A stretch of 64,000 nt of DNA from Lachnospiraceae bacterium. GTDB lineage: Bacteria; Bacillota; Clostridia; Lachnospirales; Lachnospiraceae. The notes under the pieces are model-generated. The model was given only the letters and a program-made list of their open reading frames with translations, made no database searches and was not told the origin of the DNA. The stretch is taken from the NCBI GenBank assembly GCA_017615545.1, contig JAFZZY010000033.1, positions 1-64,000 on the forward strand. Reading direction: 5' to 3'. The number at the start of each line of letters is the position of its first letter. Position 1 is the first letter of the stretch. Positions 63,331-64,000 of the stretch are shown here, piece by piece. Both the position numbers and the translations under genes were made by a program.

Positions 63331-64000
63331 ATGAAAAAGAAGTATTGCTATATGGATGTGCTGCGGCTGGTTTCCATGCTCGCCATCGTTTATTACCACA
63401 TGATCGTTTCGCTTTATCTGGAGGGCGCCCGCGAGTACGCATCTCTGGAAAAGTTTTTCCAGAATGTAAATGCGCATCTCGCCACGACGGGTGTGGGCAT
63501 TTTCTTCATGCTCTCCGGAGCGGGTCTGATGTTTTCCTCGCAAAAGAAGGAATTCAAGGCACGTGACTTCTATAAGCGCAGACTGATGAAGATCTTGTTA
63601 CCGTTCTATCTGGTAACGGTCCTGTACATCACTTACCTGTTTGCAGCCCAGATCCTCCGGGGCGGAAGCGTAAGCTCCCTGATCCCGAACCGGATCACGC
63701 CGCTGCGTCCGATCCTGCTTCTGTTGGGCCTGGACACCTATTCCCTGTCATTTTTGGGCGGTGAGACTTACTATCGTTTTGTCGGCGATCCGGTCCTGGT
63801 CACCGGTATCGGCGAATGGTTCCTGGGCTGCCTGGTCATCATGTACCTGCTGTTCCCGCTGATCCGCAAAGCGCTTCTGAAAAACAAATGGCTCACGATG
63901 GCGATCGCGACGGTCTATTTCGCCCTCGTCCTCGTGTTCTACAGCAAGATCCCGATATTCTGTAACCTTCCCGAAGCCCCGTTCATGAACTTCTTTGTGA
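63331..64000 (+). CDS. Acyltransferase family 3 membrane protein (cut by the window end)
   Basis: The first 223 residues are present and open at the window end. It starts MKKKYCYMDVLRLVSMLAIVYYHM, the usual D-x-x-R...H opening of acyltransferase 3 proteins, which transfer acyl groups to sugars or wall polymers. Further helices (GVGIFFMLSGAGLMF, ILLPFYLVTVLYITYLF, GEWFLGCLVIMYLLFP) fit. GAGGAAAGGA precedes ATG 63331. Substrate unknown. Confidence 0.88.
   Translation, partial: MKKKYCYMDVLRLVSMLAIVYYHMIVSLYLEGAREYASLEKFFQNVNAHLATTGVGIFFMLSGAGLMFSSQKKEFKARDFYKRRLMKILLPFYLVTVLYITYLFAAQILRGGSVSSLIPNRITPLRPILLLLGLDTYSLSFLGGETYYRFVGDPVLVTGIGEWFLGCLVIMYLLFPLIRKALLKNKWLTMAIATVYFALVLVFYSKIPIFCNLPEAPFMNFFV

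Overview
The window looks like a chromosome segment of an anaerobic Bacillota, class Clostridia, probably Lachnospirales or Oscillospirales. Supporting signs are a T-box leader on pheST, the dusB-greA-lysS order, DUF1292, DUF6145 and DUF3810 genes, a group B-like [FeFe] hydrogenase, dockerin and cohesin modules, and strong AGGAGG-type ribosome binding sites. The family level is an inference. No rRNA, tRNA, CRISPR array, transposase or integrase was seen. Nearly all genes are on the + strand.

Layout. 1-17650: a probable four-gene surface operon (119-aa membrane protein, 2531-aa secreted Ig-like protein, 2805-aa anchored protein with dockerin, cohesin-like module and eight exact 77-aa repeats, and a secreted subtilase). 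17680-23290: phenylalanine T-box, pheS, pheT and a glycosyltransferase. 23416-32270: a Cthe_2159-like lipoprotein, then a DUF3810 metalloprotease-like gene, a DUF218 membrane protein, a PcrA/UvrD helicase, nadB and nadC. 32231-33058: about 830 bp without a gene, filled by two adjacent ~390-bp imperfect palindromes. 33076-34583 (- strand): DUF1292 and ychF. 34745-39024: lgt, a SpoU-type methyltransferase and a large SleB-type wall hydrolase. 39154-43938: argF, two small genes, dusB, greA, lysS. 43990-45660: an accessory patch with eight evenly spaced TGNCTAA...TTAGNCA dyads leading into a PD-(D/E)XK-like nuclease gene, followed by a 3' remnant of a second nuclease copy. 45664-49373: a GNAT, a SAM methyltransferase and a P-loop kinase gene, then an unannotated 49-aa cysteine-rich ORF, a terminator and rtcB. 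49433-56418: a minus-strand lipoprotein, then a coiled-coil protein with a HicA-like end beside sbcD and sbcC. 56603-64000: an ECF S-component-like protein, the hydrogenase, a TetR-MMPL-heptad-repeat export set and the start of an acyltransferase.

How genes work together. The first operon should build a cell-surface assembly; its subtilase is a natural candidate to process the two giant proteins. The centre is housekeeping (translation, NAD, lipoprotein maturation, wall turnover, arginine). The least ordinary DNA is non-coding: the twin palindromes (32231-33058) and the phased dyad array next to the nuclease (44011-44613), both of which look like undescribed repeat families.
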